DNA from: Caprella mutica
Taxonomy: Eukaryota > Arthropoda > Malacostraca > Amphipoda > Caprellidae
DNA: 64,000 bases
Assembly: GCA_947561585.1 (NCBI GenBank)
Contig: CANNZV010001191.1
Coordinates: forward strand, 212,457 to 276,456
Reading direction: 5' to 3'
Translations under genes and position numbers: made by a program
In this document: positions 34,389 through 44,725 of the stretch, piece after piece
Numbering within the stretch: position 1 is the first letter of the stretch
Layout of the letters: each line of letters begins with the position of its first letter
The notes under the pieces: generated by a model
The model's input: the letters and a program-made list of their open reading frames with translations, nothing else
What the model was told of the DNA's origin: nothing
Database searches by the model: none

Positions 34389-34717
34389 NNNNNNNNNNNN
34401 NNNNNNNNNNNNNNNNNNNNNNNNNNNNNNNNNNNNNNNNNNNNNNNNNNNNNNNNNNNNNNNNNNNNNNNNNNNNNNNNNNNNNNNNNNNNNNNNNNNN
34501 NNNNNNNNNNNNNNNNNNNNNNNNNNNNNNNNNNNNNNNNNNNNNNNNNNNNNNNNNNNNNNNNNNNNNNNNNNNNNNNNNNNNNNNNNNNNNNNNNNNN
34601 NNNNNNNNNNNNNNNNNNNNNNNNNNNNNNNNNNNNNNNNNNNNNNNNNNNNNNNNNNNNNNNNNNNNNNNNNNNNNNNNNNNNNNNNNNNNNNNNNNNN
34701 NNNNNNNNNNNNNNNNN
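34389..34717. other. Assembly gap (329 N)
   Basis: It lies inside the Penelope insertion. Its size may be nominal; missing Penelope sequence, including the reverse transcriptase, could be here. Confidence 1.
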
Positions 34718-34760
34718 TAGAAAACTTGAGAAATCCTTACTAAAAATACATTGAAATTAG

Positions 34761-35424
34761 TCCACCTACGAACAGCGGTAGTTATTTTTAAAACTATAAA
34801 GGTTGTCACAGCATAGTTTTGATGGCGGTAGTTGATGCAAACTATGAGTTCCTATATGTTGACATTGGCAGGAACGGCCGAGTTTCTGATGGCGGAGTTT
34901 GGGGAAATTGTTCACTTGCAACCCTACTCAACAGAGACCATAAAAACATCCTTCCACCGGCTGAAACACTTTCCAATTCTGAAAGGACATTACCATATGT
35001 TATTGTAGCAGATGATGCTTTTCCTTTGAAATCCTAAATCATGAAGCCATTTCCATTCCGTCATCAAACTGCTAATCAACGAGTTTTCTCGTACAGACTG
35101 TCTAAAGCCAGGCGAACCGTGGAAAATGCTTTCGGAATTCTGTCAAACAGATTTAGAGTATTTCTAACATGCAATCTTATGCAATGCATAAGATTAGCAC
35201 CAGAAAGAGTAGAAACGATAGTTCTGTGTGCTACTGCTCTCACAATTTCCTGCGTCGCACCTATCCCGGTGAGCACAGTGCTACATGTGCAGCTCTCGAC
35301 TCGTCTGAGGACACAGCAATCTAGGCGGGAACAGATGATACCGATTGAAGCGATTCAGCGGCAACCAACACAAGAAGCCAAGCGAGTTCGAGAAGAAATT
35401 ATGAACTACTTTGTGAACGATAAC
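34761..35424 (+). pseudogene. Harbinger transposase, exon 2, second piece
   Basis: The frame resumes exactly after the target duplication: PPTNSGSY, a stop, NYKGCHSIVLMAVVDANY, then EFLYVDIGRNGRVSDGGVWG, the family's second catalytic block. VIVADDAFPL follows, then a second stop (TAA at about 35036), MKPFPFRHQT, and SKARRTVENAFGILSNRF with the conserved A-R-x-x-V-E-N-A-F-G-I-L motif. MNYFVNDN is the last part. Two nonsense codons make it inactive apart from the insertions. It is cut at 35424 by the BEL element. Confidence 0.92.
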
Positions 35425-36169
35425 TGTTGGGGGAGGTCAGTAATACAGCAGTGACAAATTGTAGAGTTTATTTTCGCCACTCTCACAACCATAAGATTTT
35501 GTACTATAAAAAAGAGAGCAAAAAGTCAAAAGAGTATTTTAATTGAGGTACATAAAAAGGAAATTTTACTATAAAATATTGTTCATATGTAAAAGCTTGC
35601 TAAAAACAGGTTAAAATGCATAGATAAACAAATAAGGTTATTGCACTATTAAATATTATACGTCTCGTAATTTTTCCATCGATTGAATTAAGCATAATTA
35701 GAAGCTTCCAAAAGACTCATATGCTCACCTGACTCATTGGCTGACTCCAGGCTGTTCACCTCACCCCAAACGATAAGCACGGACCCAACTATAAGTTCTA
35801 TTAATTAATCCACTATACCTCCATTAATCAACCAATTATACCTTGATAATATAGAACTCTGAAACACATGCATACATTTATAATAAAGAGAAGGGGGCGA
35901 AAGGAACAACCCGGTCAACGCTGTTTCCAGTATTCATTCTGCCGGAAACAGCTGTTCAACCGGCTAATTCTCTGAACAATTAAACACACCCTACCTAGCC
36001 AAGCACTCAATAAAAACTAAACACGTATTTCACCTGCATTCCATACCTGCCAATAAATCCCTAAAAACTGAGCACACAAAGATGCTCGGAGATGAGTTTA
36101 AACGCCACCTGGTGGTGAGACATTAGATAACCTCTAGTAAAGCTTAGACCGCACACACTGCATCTAACA
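35425..36169 (-). repeat. BEL element, 3' LTR (745 bp)
   Basis: On the plus strand it runs TGTTGGGGGAGGTCAG to GCATCTAACA, so the LTR has TG...CA ends. Next to it on the internal side is a purine tract (AGAGGAGGGAC on the minus strand), the expected polypurine primer. The pol C-terminal frame stops 24 bases inside the LTR. Confidence 0.95.
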
Positions 36170-36365
36170 GTCCCTCCTCTTGAATCTCCATTTCAATATC
36201 CCCGTTCAATACGGACTGAGGGAACTCATGCCCCTCGAGCAAAAGCACGAGTTTTGATACTGGCCTGGTGTAACTCTTCCCTCTAGCAAACAAATTCATA
36301 CTTCGCACTAACCCACTCGCACTCTTTTTAATAATCGTACTTCCCCCGTCGGTCAGCTGAATCAC
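36144..36365 (-). pseudogene. BEL Pol C-terminal remnant
   Basis: IQLTDGGSTIIKKSASGLVR and YTRPVSKLVLL are the closing segment of a BEL Pol (after integrase), where R-P-V-S-K/R-L/I is typical. It is preceded at 36366-36558 by about 190 bp with no pol homology I recognise. That marks the internal deletion between protease and the Pol tail. Confidence 0.75.
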
Positions 36366-36558
36366 ACATTTGTCTTATATAAAAACCAATACTGTACATT
36401 AAATTACATATATCTCTACATATTACGTACAAACTTTCATAACATCAACCTTCCCGATGATCACTTCACAAGCATGTCAATTAGGTTTTCTGATGTGACA
36501 ACAATGGAACCTGAATCTGATAAGGGCTCTCCACTTGTTGACAGCCTTTCAGCAATTG

Positions 36559-38397
36559 TCATAGTTGTTTTACCCCAAATGCGTCTTCTATCATCTTTCT
36601 TGTTTCAATTGTGTTAGTTCTCACTCTATTGACCATTGCACACTTTTCCATTGATTCTGACACCAAACCCTGCACCGTCCATCCCAATCTTGTCCTAATC
36701 CCATAAGGACCTCCTACGTAAGGAGACGCTCTAACTTCAATTGGTTCCGATGCTGCCAGAGCATTTGCTCCCAACATTATATCGACTTCTTGCACCTTTT
36801 TCACCGGTACATCAGCAAGGTGTTCCCACTTCATTAGTTCATTTACATCTATCACATCATCTCGATCTACAGGTATGTTTGAAATCACATATAAAGGAGG
36901 CAATTTCACCCAAGTATTTTCAGATTCTCCTCTTACAATGATTCCAGTCACCAAACACGTTTCATCCTTCCTATTTGAGTGTACAGTTTCTGAAAACAAA
37001 CATACCCTAGGTAGATTTTCCTGACGTATATGCAGCTTTTTTAATAAACGCGGCGTGCAGAAGGATACAGAACTACCATTATCCAAGAAAACGGATGTAG
37101 AGCACTCCTCCATTTCGTTGCGCACACTGACCGGAAGAACAGACATTCCCCCGATTTTCGTCCCTCCTCGTGTAGATACGCCCCCTACGAATACATGTTG
37201 TGCTGAACTATCATTCATAGCTTTCCCTATATCTGAGTCCCTCTTCGGTTCATCAATTCTCTCCCGTGACAAGAAATTATTCGGTCTTACACTCAAATCA
37301 TGCTTATTTTTCCTTATCATCTTCCAGTCATCACGCCCAACAAACCGGGACATCTGCTTCTGATTTGAGCCTCTCAATGAACGCCATCCTTCCTCTGAAT
37401 GCAACAAAATATGATGCCATCGGCCACATTCACAACATGCCACAGGACTGGGACAACTTCTCGACACATGTCCTCCCACAAGACATAAGAAACAACCAAG
37501 CCTGCGTTTCACACTCTGTAACCGATCTTCAACGTTCACGGAGAGGAATTTTTCACAATTAGATATCGCATGCTCCTTAGTACAATGAAGACATACCATT
37601 TCAGCTCCATGCGACTTCACACCGCCCTGATCCTTGCCAGCAAACTTTTCCTGTATAACATTTCCTCTCTTGATATTACAGTTGTCCTTAACGACAGAAA
37701 CAGTATTTACAGTAACCCTAGTCTTGGTACGAAGCCCCATGCCTCCACTTCGTCCTTCGTGTCCGATGACCTCTCGTTCCATGGCTGCTTTACCATATAC
37801 AGGATCGGAAGCAACCCTCACCTCTCTATCAACAAACTTAATTAAATGGTCGTAACTCATGCTCGCCCCATTCCTTTCACGTTGGTCTTGAACTAGAGAT
37901 CGCCACTTCTCCTGCATATGAAATGGTAACTTCGCCACTAAAGTTCTGATGGTCTTAGGATGCTCCAATTCACTCTTGCCGTATGGGATCCTGTCGACCA
38001 CATTACGGGTTAGTCTCAATGCAACAGCATACGTCTTCATACTATCTACGTCATCTCTGCCAATATTCCTTCTTGCAAACAACTTCTCCATGAACTCAGA
38101 TGCAATAAGTTCAGGTGCGCCATACTTTTCTTCAAAACATTCCCAAGTTTCCGCCAAGCCTCTTGAAGGATCCATATACAAAGCAGCACGAACAAGCTCC
38201 TTTGGTTCACCTGTGCAATATTGGTAAAGATAGTGGAGTTTCTCATCCGCACTCAGCGTGTGAGAGTTCATTATTGCCTTAACAGATTGTTTGAAGGTCA
38301 CATAGTGTTCTGGTCTTCCACTAAACTTCTCCACTTCATGTTTTGGCATGCACATCCTCAAATTACTTGCAGTTAGTTCTTGTAAAATACTATTACT
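36559..38397 (-). CDS. BEL Gag (C-terminal part) and protease
   Basis: A 600-residue frame starting from MRMCMPKHE, open upstream to the amber codon at 38398-38400. Residues 1-200 are the BEL Gag core: FSGRPEHYVTFKQSV, KLHYLYQYCTGEPKELV, W..FEEKYGAP. Zinc knuckles follow: CLHC-X3-H-X4-C at 257-269, CFLCLVGGHVSRSC at 290-303, and a CCECGRWHH at 309-317. Residues 420-560 are an aspartic protease of the retropepsin type with FLDNGSSVSF (active Asp at 427; DNGS where DSGS or DTGS is usual) and IMLGANAL. It ends GVKQL-stop where reverse transcriptase should begin. It packages RNA and cleaves Gag; without pol it needs a helper. Splitting from the upstream frame is by a single stop. Confidence 0.9.
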   Translation of the reverse strand, partial: SNSILQELTASNLRMCMPKHEVEKFSGRPEHYVTFKQSVKAIMNSHTLSADEKLHYLYQYCTGEPKELVRAALYMDPSRGLAETWECFEEKYGAPELIASEFMEKLFARRNIGRDDVDSMKTYAVALRLTRNVVDRIPYGKSELEHPKTIRTLVAKLPFHMQEKWRSLVQDQRERNGASMSYDHLIKFVDREVRVASDPVYGKAAMEREVIGHEGRSGGMGLRTKTRVTVNTVSVVKDNCNIKRGNVIQEKFAGKDQGGVKSHGAEMVCLHCTKEHAISNCEKFLSVNVEDRLQSVKRRLGCFLCLVGGHVSRSCPSPVACCECGRWHHILLHSEEGWRSLRGSNQKQMSRFVGRDDWKMIRKNKHDLSVRPNNFLSRERIDEPKRDSDIGKAMNDSSAQHVFVGGVSTRGGTKIGGMSVLPVSVRNEMEECSTSVFLDNGSSVSFCTPRLLKKLHIRQENLPRVCLFSETVHSNRKDETCLVTGIIVRGESENTWVKLPPLYVISNIPVDRDDVIDVNELMKWEHLADVPVKKVQEVDIMLGANALAASEPIEVRASPYVGGPYGIRTRLGWTVQGLVSESMEKCAMVNRVRTNTIETRKMIEDAFGVKQL

Positions 38398-39864
38398 CTA
38401 ACGCATTTCTTTCCCGTTCTGCCGCATACCTTCATCCATTTTAGGAATATTTCCCGACCGCAAAGATTGGATCCAAGAAGCAGGATCTGCATGTAAATTT
38501 TGGACTTGCCGAGAATCAGTTTCTTGCCTATCTCTTGGAAGATAAGGAGTCATATTTGGCTTCTGAATCCTCTTATTTCTCGTATTTAAAGGCAGAAGAA
38601 GATCATTTAAATCCTCTGCTTTTCCCATATCAATCTCCTCATACCGATTCCACAGTTCGGCCTCCACCCTAAACGCTTCATCCTCAGCGTCTCTCTTCAA
38701 TAGAGCGATCTCCTCTTCCAACTGCATTTCCTCCAACCTCTCTTTCATTTCCTCTTCTTCTCTTTGCCGCTCATACTGTACTTTCCTTTCATTCATAATC
38801 AACTCCTTTTCCATTCTCGCTCGTTGTCTATTTCTTTTCAACTGTTCTATCATTTCTTCCTTTTCTCTCTGAGCAGAAGCTCTCGCTCTCTGTACAACAG
38901 ATTCCCTTCCTCGGTCACTAGCGGACCCTACAGTCATTATCGAACTGGCTATAGACCTTCTTGATAACACAGACCGTGCAGCAATTCCACCTGCTTTACC
39001 AGGAATTTTCCTCCTGTACACGACACCACTGTTGGAAGCGGCGCCATCTAATCTAAACCCATCTCTCCTACTCTCACCTACCACTGATCCCACTTGAGAA
39101 ATACTATCTTCAGGCGACAGACCATCTACTACTTCCTCTCTGCCTCCCAAAGACCCATATGAAACTGCACGTTCAGACCTCGAACTTGCACCCAACATGC
39201 CCCTGCCTGATTCTTTCACTAAATCTTCTGCACTTGCCGATCTCAATCCTACAGAGCCAAAACTCTCTCTCATATCTCTTAAACTCTTACCTAAACCTCT
39301 TGAACTGCTACCCACACTCTTCAAACTCTTACCTACGTCTATGCCCTTAAAACGCGTACCTACACCTGCACCATCTATCAAACTTCTGCGTGAACCTTCA
39401 TCTCTCAAACTCGCACCTGCACCTTCATCTCTCAATCTCGCACCTTCATCTCTCAAACTAACACCTGCACCTTTATCTCTCAAACTTACACCTGTACCTT
39501 CACCTCTCAATCTCGCATCTGCACCTTTATCTCTCAAACTCGCACCTGCACCTTTATCTCTCAAACTCGCACCTGCACATTCATCTCTCAAACTCGCACC
39601 TGCACCTTTATCTCTCAAACTCGCACCTGCACCTTTATCTCTCAAACTTACACCTGTACCTTCACCTCTCAATCTCGCACCTGCACCTCTCAAACTCGAA
39701 CCTTTCAAGTCTCTCATAACTTCTTCCAGAGTAACACCTCTTTCTTCCATAACCACCTGCAGTCGACATAACAAATCACTCTTTCCACCTGCAGCAGGTT
39801 CACCTAAATTTATTAGAATGTCTCTAAGCGCACTAGTATTCAAATGATGCATCTTTACAATCAA
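38398..39864 (-). CDS. BEL Gag N-terminal part (SAP-like motif, repeats, coiled coil)
   Basis: 488 codons ending in TAG (38398-38400); the same frame continues as the Gag core downstream. Residues 10-48 (ALRDILINLGEPAAGGKSDL then LCRLQVVMEE) look like a SAP motif, a small helix-turn-helix that binds DNA or chromatin. Residues 58-160 are a 9-residue repeat, GAGASLRDK, from a 27-bp minisatellite. Residues 300-420 are a charged coiled coil (REKEEMIEQLKRNRQRARME and on), probably for Gag multimerisation. The second BEL element (57539-59398) has the same order without the stop, which supports a nonsense change here rather than two genes. The start is the first ATG after the leader. Confidence 0.88.
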   Translation of the reverse strand: MIVKMHHLNTSALRDILINLGEPAAGGKSDLLCRLQVVMEERGVTLEEVMRDLKGSSLRGAGARLRGEGTGVSLRDKGAGASLRDKGAGASLRDECAGASLRDKGAGASLRDKGADARLRGEGTGVSLRDKGAGVSLRDEGARLRDEGAGASLRDEGSRRSLIDGAGVGTRFKGIDVGKSLKSVGSSSRGLGKSLRDMRESFGSVGLRSASAEDLVKESGRGMLGASSRSERAVSYGSLGGREEVVDGLSPEDSISQVGSVVGESRRDGFRLDGAASNSGVVYRRKIPGKAGGIAARSVLSRRSIASSIMTVGSASDRGRESVVQRARASAQREKEEMIEQLKRNRQRARMEKELIMNERKVQYERQREEEEMKERLEEMQLEEEIALLKRDAEDEAFRVEAELWNRYEEIDMGKAEDLNDLLLPLNTRNKRIQKPNMTPYLPRDRQETDSRQVQNLHADPASWIQSLRSGNIPKMDEGMRQNGKEMR

Positions 39865-40350
39865 AAGAATCGAGTCTAGTGCCTAGAAAATATCTCAGGA
39901 GTACTCAGACAGTCACAGACACTATCAGACAAAACTCACATATATCAGATCGATCAATAAGAGAAAATAAGTAATTAAGCAGAAATGAAATGCCTAAATT
40001 ACATATGAAACCAGACTAAGAAGACATAGTAATTCAATACTAAACCCAAAACTATCTCTCTCTCGGATATCTATTACCTCTCAAATAGGTATATGGGTTA
40101 TTTCAGATTTACTGAAATGCTTCTCTCATCAAATCAGCTAGCCAATCTCCTCAGCCAATCTCCTCAGCCAATCTCCTCAGTTAGCCAATCTCCTCAGTTA
40201 GCCAATCTCCTCAGTTAGCCAATCTCCTCAGTGGTTTCAATGGTATTAGCTATTGCAATACTCCTTTTTGAGACTTCTCAACCCTCCCCCTTTCGTTCTC
40301 TTCTGGGTCAGCACTCGGGGGCACTGACACTCTTCACCATGAGTCAGTAC
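39865..40350 (-). other. BEL leader and primer-binding region
   Basis: Between the 5' LTR and gag. The sequence just inside the LTR on the minus strand is GTACTGACTCATGGTGAAGA. The same GTACTGACT follows the LTR of the second BEL element, so it marks the conserved LTR boundary or primer site. A 14-19 bp tandem (CAGCCAATCTCCT, CAGTTAGCCAATCTCCT) lies at 40138-40232. Confidence 0.7.
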
Positions 40351-43300
40351 TGTTGGGGGGAGGTCAGTAATACAGCAGTGACAAATTGTAGAGTTTATTT
40401 TCGCCACTCTCACAACCATAAGATTTTGTACTATAAAAAAGAGAGCAAAAAGAGTATTTAAATTGAGGTACATAAAAAGGAAATTTTACTATAAAATATA
40501 GTTCATATGCAGAGCTGGGCGCGCGAACCTTTTTTTAGGTTCCGAATCCGAACCCGAATCTTCGTTGATTTTGGGTTCCGAACCTCCGTATAGCGAACCC
40601 AATTTGGAAAAGTTTGGTCCGAACATTTGTTCCGAACCAAACATTTAGTCCGAACATTTGTAAGCTAACCTCTGATTTTTTAGGTATATATTTTATATCT
40701 AAAAATTATGAAAAATAAAAGTGAACTACACTCTACACATTTATATTAGGCCCTTTTACTAACTTATGCTTCCGAGGTTATTAGGACAACCTATATATAA
40801 AAAAACAGTTTTTTCAACAAGATACTAACTATTTGTCAGAAACAAGTTACAACAAGAAGGTTTCCCTCTATGTTAAAAAAACACATGTCTTATTTATAAA
40901 CCTACGTTACTGTATTTTTACAAGTTGTTAGTTTTTGTACTAAACTAATGTGTACCAAATATCAAGTAAAAATATTGAATATATAAGGAGAAATAAATAC
41001 ATAGCTATATAAGATATTGGCAACTGAGTGAGCTGAACTGTTATTGGATGGAGTGTGAACCAATCACAGCTCGCGCATTTTTCTCTACTACATAAAACGT
41101 GGACACATTCTTGCGTATTGGGTAACCAATCTGTATTTCTACGTTGCCACACGTCACTAAAGTACAATTAATTCCATAATTTACGCTGATTTACGCCGAT
41201 ACGTAAATATTTAAGTTTTGAATTAAAAAACATAGTTGGTTTTTATGTAGCAACAAAGTAAAGAAAGGCCAGTAAATTTAAAGAAATGACATGAAATATA
41301 TAAAGTAATTTAAAAAATATATGCCTATAAAACATACGTCAAATTCATTAGGGTTAATATAATAAATTTATATATTTATAATAACTGTGACTTCATATGT
41401 CTACATTATAGAGGATTTGCACTGGTAGAACTGTTATTTCATGAAATACAACTAATTTAGAGAATTTACTAAATAGGAAAAAGAGATTCATAGAAAACTT
41501 ACGAATATTTGTGTAGACTAACCTAAATATGTTCACTATAGAGGTAAGTTCGCTTTACCGGATTTTACTATTCAGCGTGATTCACTATACAGGAGTTCGC
41601 TATAAGGGAGTTCCACTGTACTTACTATACTTAATAAGTTAGTATCATTGAGTATGACTGAATGAGCATTAAGTATATTTAAAGTTCCCTTCCAGTCTCC
41701 ACTCCAATACGTAGTTTAAGTTGTTATTCTGAATTTTCTTCTGACCTCCGAATTTCATCCAAAGAAAAAATAAGACCAACTCTGTCGTCATAACAATGCA
41801 AGACAATGTATCCATATTAAAGTATCCAAGTATCTAATTAAATAAGTTTTAAGTTTTTACTATTAGTTTTCAATTTTTCATTTATATTACAACATTTTTG
41901 ATTAATTCTATCTAGAGAACTGATGATATAAAAACTTTTTGCATTTTGTTTGAATATGAAAGTACTATAGATACCGTATTATGCTATTTTTGCTTGCTTA
42001 ACTTTTTCTTCTATTCAATATATTAGAAAGGTCAGACAGTGAAGATTACTGTGAATATTTCTCAAAGTTATTTATATTATAACTTATATACATATAATAT
42101 TATAATACCTATATATAAATTATAATCAATTCAATTGTAAAGCGAATAGCCGAATACTCGATTCTAAATTATCTGTTCAGCCTACCTAGTTAGCCGTCAA
42201 AAGTTAGCTCATTTGAGTCATTTCAATATTTTTTCTTTTAAAAACCTTCATTTGATATTTAGTATTTCATACATTAGTAAAAGCATAAGAAAAAAATTAT
42301 CATTCAAAATAAAAGTAACAAGACAAGAAACAAATTATATTTATAAGATGTTATTGTACGAAGCTTGGTGTGCGCAATTATTCTCGCACATATTTGATCT
42401 CGCTAAGCCTCTATAAGAGTTGCAGTTAACTGATTATAGTGAGTGGATTATAGTTATAGTCACCCTTATGTACTCAAACACACTCTTGCATCTAATGCCT
42501 GGAAAGATCTCTGATAAATTTCTAATATTATTATAGATTTGAATAAATGCTCATAATATGAGTATATTACCATTTATCACCTTCGTTTTAGTCTAATCGT
42601 ATGTATTTATGCGAAAAATTAAACGATTGAAAAGACAGCTTTAAAATCGTTCTTGAACTTAAGTTATTATTATTTTTCCATGAGGACTGGTTACTGGTTA
42701 GCCAACGGCTAAGGTACCAGGATAGGGTGTTATGTAATGTTACCTAATATATACGTTTACTTTGTTTATAACCTTACCTATAGTTCTACATATTTCAAGC
42801 AATTTTAATTGAGATTTGAGGGAACATAAACCGTTATTAAAGAATTAACTTGTTAACATTATTATAAAACTTACCGCTATTCAAGAAAGGATAAATAACG
42901 TAATGGAAGAAGAGCGGGGAAAGATGCATGTTCTTCGCTTCAGTGTTAAGCAGAAACCTACATATGTATATAATAGTAGCCGAGAGGTACAGTACATGTT
43001 CAGAACGTAAAATAATTAAATGAACAGTTCAGTTTTCCCCGGGTACGGAGGTTCGGACTTGCGAAAAAGACGTTCCGAATACTGAAGTCCGAACCGTTTT
43101 TGAAGAGGTTCCGAATCCGAATGTCCGAACCCATTTTCCAGTCCGAACCGGTTCGCGAATAAAGGTTCGCGAACATTCATGCGGAACGCCCAGCTCTGTT
43201 CATATGTAAAAGCTTGCTAAAAACAGGTTAAAATGCATAGATAAACAAATAAGGTTATTGCACTATTAAATATTATACGTCTCGTAATTTTTCCATCGAT

Positions 43301-43786
43301 TGAATTAAGCATAATTAGAAGCTTCCAAAAGACTCATATGCTCACCTGACTCATTGGCTGACTCCAGGCTGTTCACCTCACCCCAAACGATAAGCACGGA
43401 CCCAACTATAAGTTCTATTAATTAATCCACTATACCTCCATTAATCAACCAATCATACCTTGATAATATAGAACTCTGAAACACATGCATACATTTATAA
43501 TAAAGAGAAGGGGGCGAAAGGAACAACCCGGTCAACGCTGTTTCCAGTATTCATTCTGCCGGAAACAGCTGTTCAACCGGCTAATTCTCTGAACAATTAA
43601 ACACACCCTACCTAGCCAAGCACTCAATAAAAACTAAACACGTATTTCACCTGCATTCCATACCTGCCAATAAATCCCTAAAAACTGAGCACACAAAGAT
43701 GCTCGGAGATGAGTTTAAACGCCACCTGGTGGTGAGACATTAGATAACCTCTAGTAAAGCTTAGACCGCACACACTGCATCTAACA
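40351..43786 (-). repeat. BEL element, 5' LTR, split by a hAT element
   Basis: 40351-40501 plus 43199-43786 make a 739-bp LTR matching the 3' LTR apart from a 7-bp deletion, an extra G in the G run and about three substitutions. It starts TGTTGGGGGG and ends CATCTAACA. Confidence 0.95.
40510..43198. mobile_element. hAT element, 2689 bp, non-autonomous
   Basis: Ends CAGAGCTGGGCGCGCGAACC and (reverse complement) CAGAGCTGGGCGTTCCGCAT. The 8-bp target duplication TTCATATG is perfect (40502-40509 and 43199-43206). Subterminal regions repeat TCCGAACC and GGTTCGCGAAC. Same family as the coding copy at 17086. The body has no transposase. At 41560-41622 a pogo/Tigger-like tip (CGCTATAAGGGAGTTCCACTG then TA) suggests an older insertion whose other end I did not find. 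Confidence 0.93.
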
Positions 43787-43791
43787 ATAAC

Positions 43792-43815
43792 CCTCTTCCA
43801 TGGCAAAATTATTAG
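43792..43815 (+). pseudogene. Harbinger transposase, last codons
   Basis: Directly after the ATAAC duplication the interrupted frame continues as PLPWQNY and a TAG stop. A ...PWQ ending is typical of HARBI1-like transposases. This shows that the BEL element landed in the final exon, eight codons before its stop. Confidence 0.85.
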
Positions 43816-43960
43816 GCAGATATCAATGATATGCAATAAGTAACTTTGAAGACTAATTTGTTTTATTTTTCCAATTAACATGATGAAGCATTATTTAGAT
43901 AGTTCGTGAAAAAATCATACTATACGTAAAAATATTCAAGGAGTCGGATATGCTCATCAC

Positions 43961-44134
43961 TAGGGTTGTGACAATATGCGTTTAAAATCATAGATCCTGA
44001 AAATATTATAAACAGATTTACTTAAAATGTATTTAATCGTTCTAAATCAGAGGTATAAAGTATTCGATACCATTTCATTTTTGTCTGTGATATTCTCAAG
44101 GTCTATGATTTTAAACGCAAATTGTCACATCACA
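43961..44134. mobile_element. TAGGGTTGTGACA MITE, copy 3 (174 bp)
   Basis: The left tip TAGGGTTGTGACAATATGCG then TTTAAAATCATAGATCC pairs with the right arm TCTATGATTTTAAACGCAAA-TTGTCACA. Together they make a near full-length hairpin of about 40 bp arms. It lacks the GCATATGC array of copies 1 and 2. Confidence 0.8.
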
Positions 44135-44725
44135 TTAACTTGGCATTACAAAGTATCATAATTGTGTGTATGAGACATTCAACTTTGTTTTCATAATTGG
44201 AGAATAGATAACATTGAGATAAAATAAGCACCATTTTATTTCAATACATATTAGTTTAAAAAAAATAATGATATATGTGCAAGATTCTATGTATATTTTA
44301 TTACAAAGAAATACAATGTTGAAATAATAATAATCACAAATACGTAAAATCAGCTTCAGAAATTTTTCTGTTTAAAGGGCACAAATTAAAATAATAAAAG
44401 TATAGTTATATTATAGATACTGACTTACAAAATTATTTATGGTTAATATAAAATATATTTTTTATCAACATATCATTATTATATTTGCTGGTTATCATTA
44501 TAATAGTTATAAGTAGTTCATTATACAAGTTATAGGTTGACTTTATAACAGTTATTGGTTATCACTATATTACTTATTGGTTATCATTATAATAGAGCTA
44601 TAATTGCGGTCACATCTGAGTCAGTATCTATGATATAAATATACTTTATTATCCTAATTTGCGTCCTTTGAACAAAAAATCCCTTTCAAATTATATATAG
44701 AACAATTTATAACATATATACTCAC
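44135..44725. other. Intron of the MADF-like gene; no other feature
   Basis: AT-rich sequence with repeated GGTTATCA-TTATAATAG words (44480-44600) and no separate gene visible. If the splice pairing is right, this is part of the minus-strand intron that runs to 33021. Confidence 0.4.

Larger units (their letters stand above)
33180..34747. mobile_element. Penelope-like element inserted in the transposase exon
   Basis: The 13-bp target ACATTGAAATTAG is duplicated (33167-33179 and 34748-34760). The insert has a GIY-YIG endonuclease (33929-34290, minus strand). It also has the string GCGACGTTTCGAGAAAAATA and CTCATCTTCAGG (33395-33432), a sequence style common in Penelope UTRs. N-terminal ORF pieces are present in both orientations: minus 33357-33180, plus 33590-33708 and plus 34718-34747. 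The segment KVDMKTIILYTELEMKLK occurs on the plus strand at 33605-33668 and again on the minus strand at 34388-34333, next to the endonuclease. Partial inverted copies of this sort are usual for Penelope insertions. No reverse transcriptase is visible; it may lie in the gap or be deleted. Confidence 0.85.
35425..43786 (-). mobile_element. BEL/Pao LTR retrotransposon, gag-protease only, with hAT insert
   Basis: A complete minus-strand element: LTRs at 35425-36169 and 40351-43786 (the latter split by a hAT), with a 5-bp target duplication ATAAC (35420-35424 and 43787-43791). The internal region encodes one long Gag-protease frame (39864-36559) and the last part of Pol, but reverse transcriptase, RNase H and integrase are missing. 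With the hAT removed the element is about 5.7 kb; autonomous BEL elements are usually longer and carry full pol. LTR identity is high: about three substitutions and two small indels in 739 bp, so the insertion is recent. Confidence 0.95.

Noticed and set aside
39197..39847. Plus-strand 216-codon Pro/Leu-rich frame
   Set aside because: Antisense shadow of the 27-bp repeat in Gag on the minus strand.
41400..41622. Complete Tigger-like element within the hAT
   Set aside because: Only the right tip (TTCCACTG then TA) is clear; no matching left tip was found.
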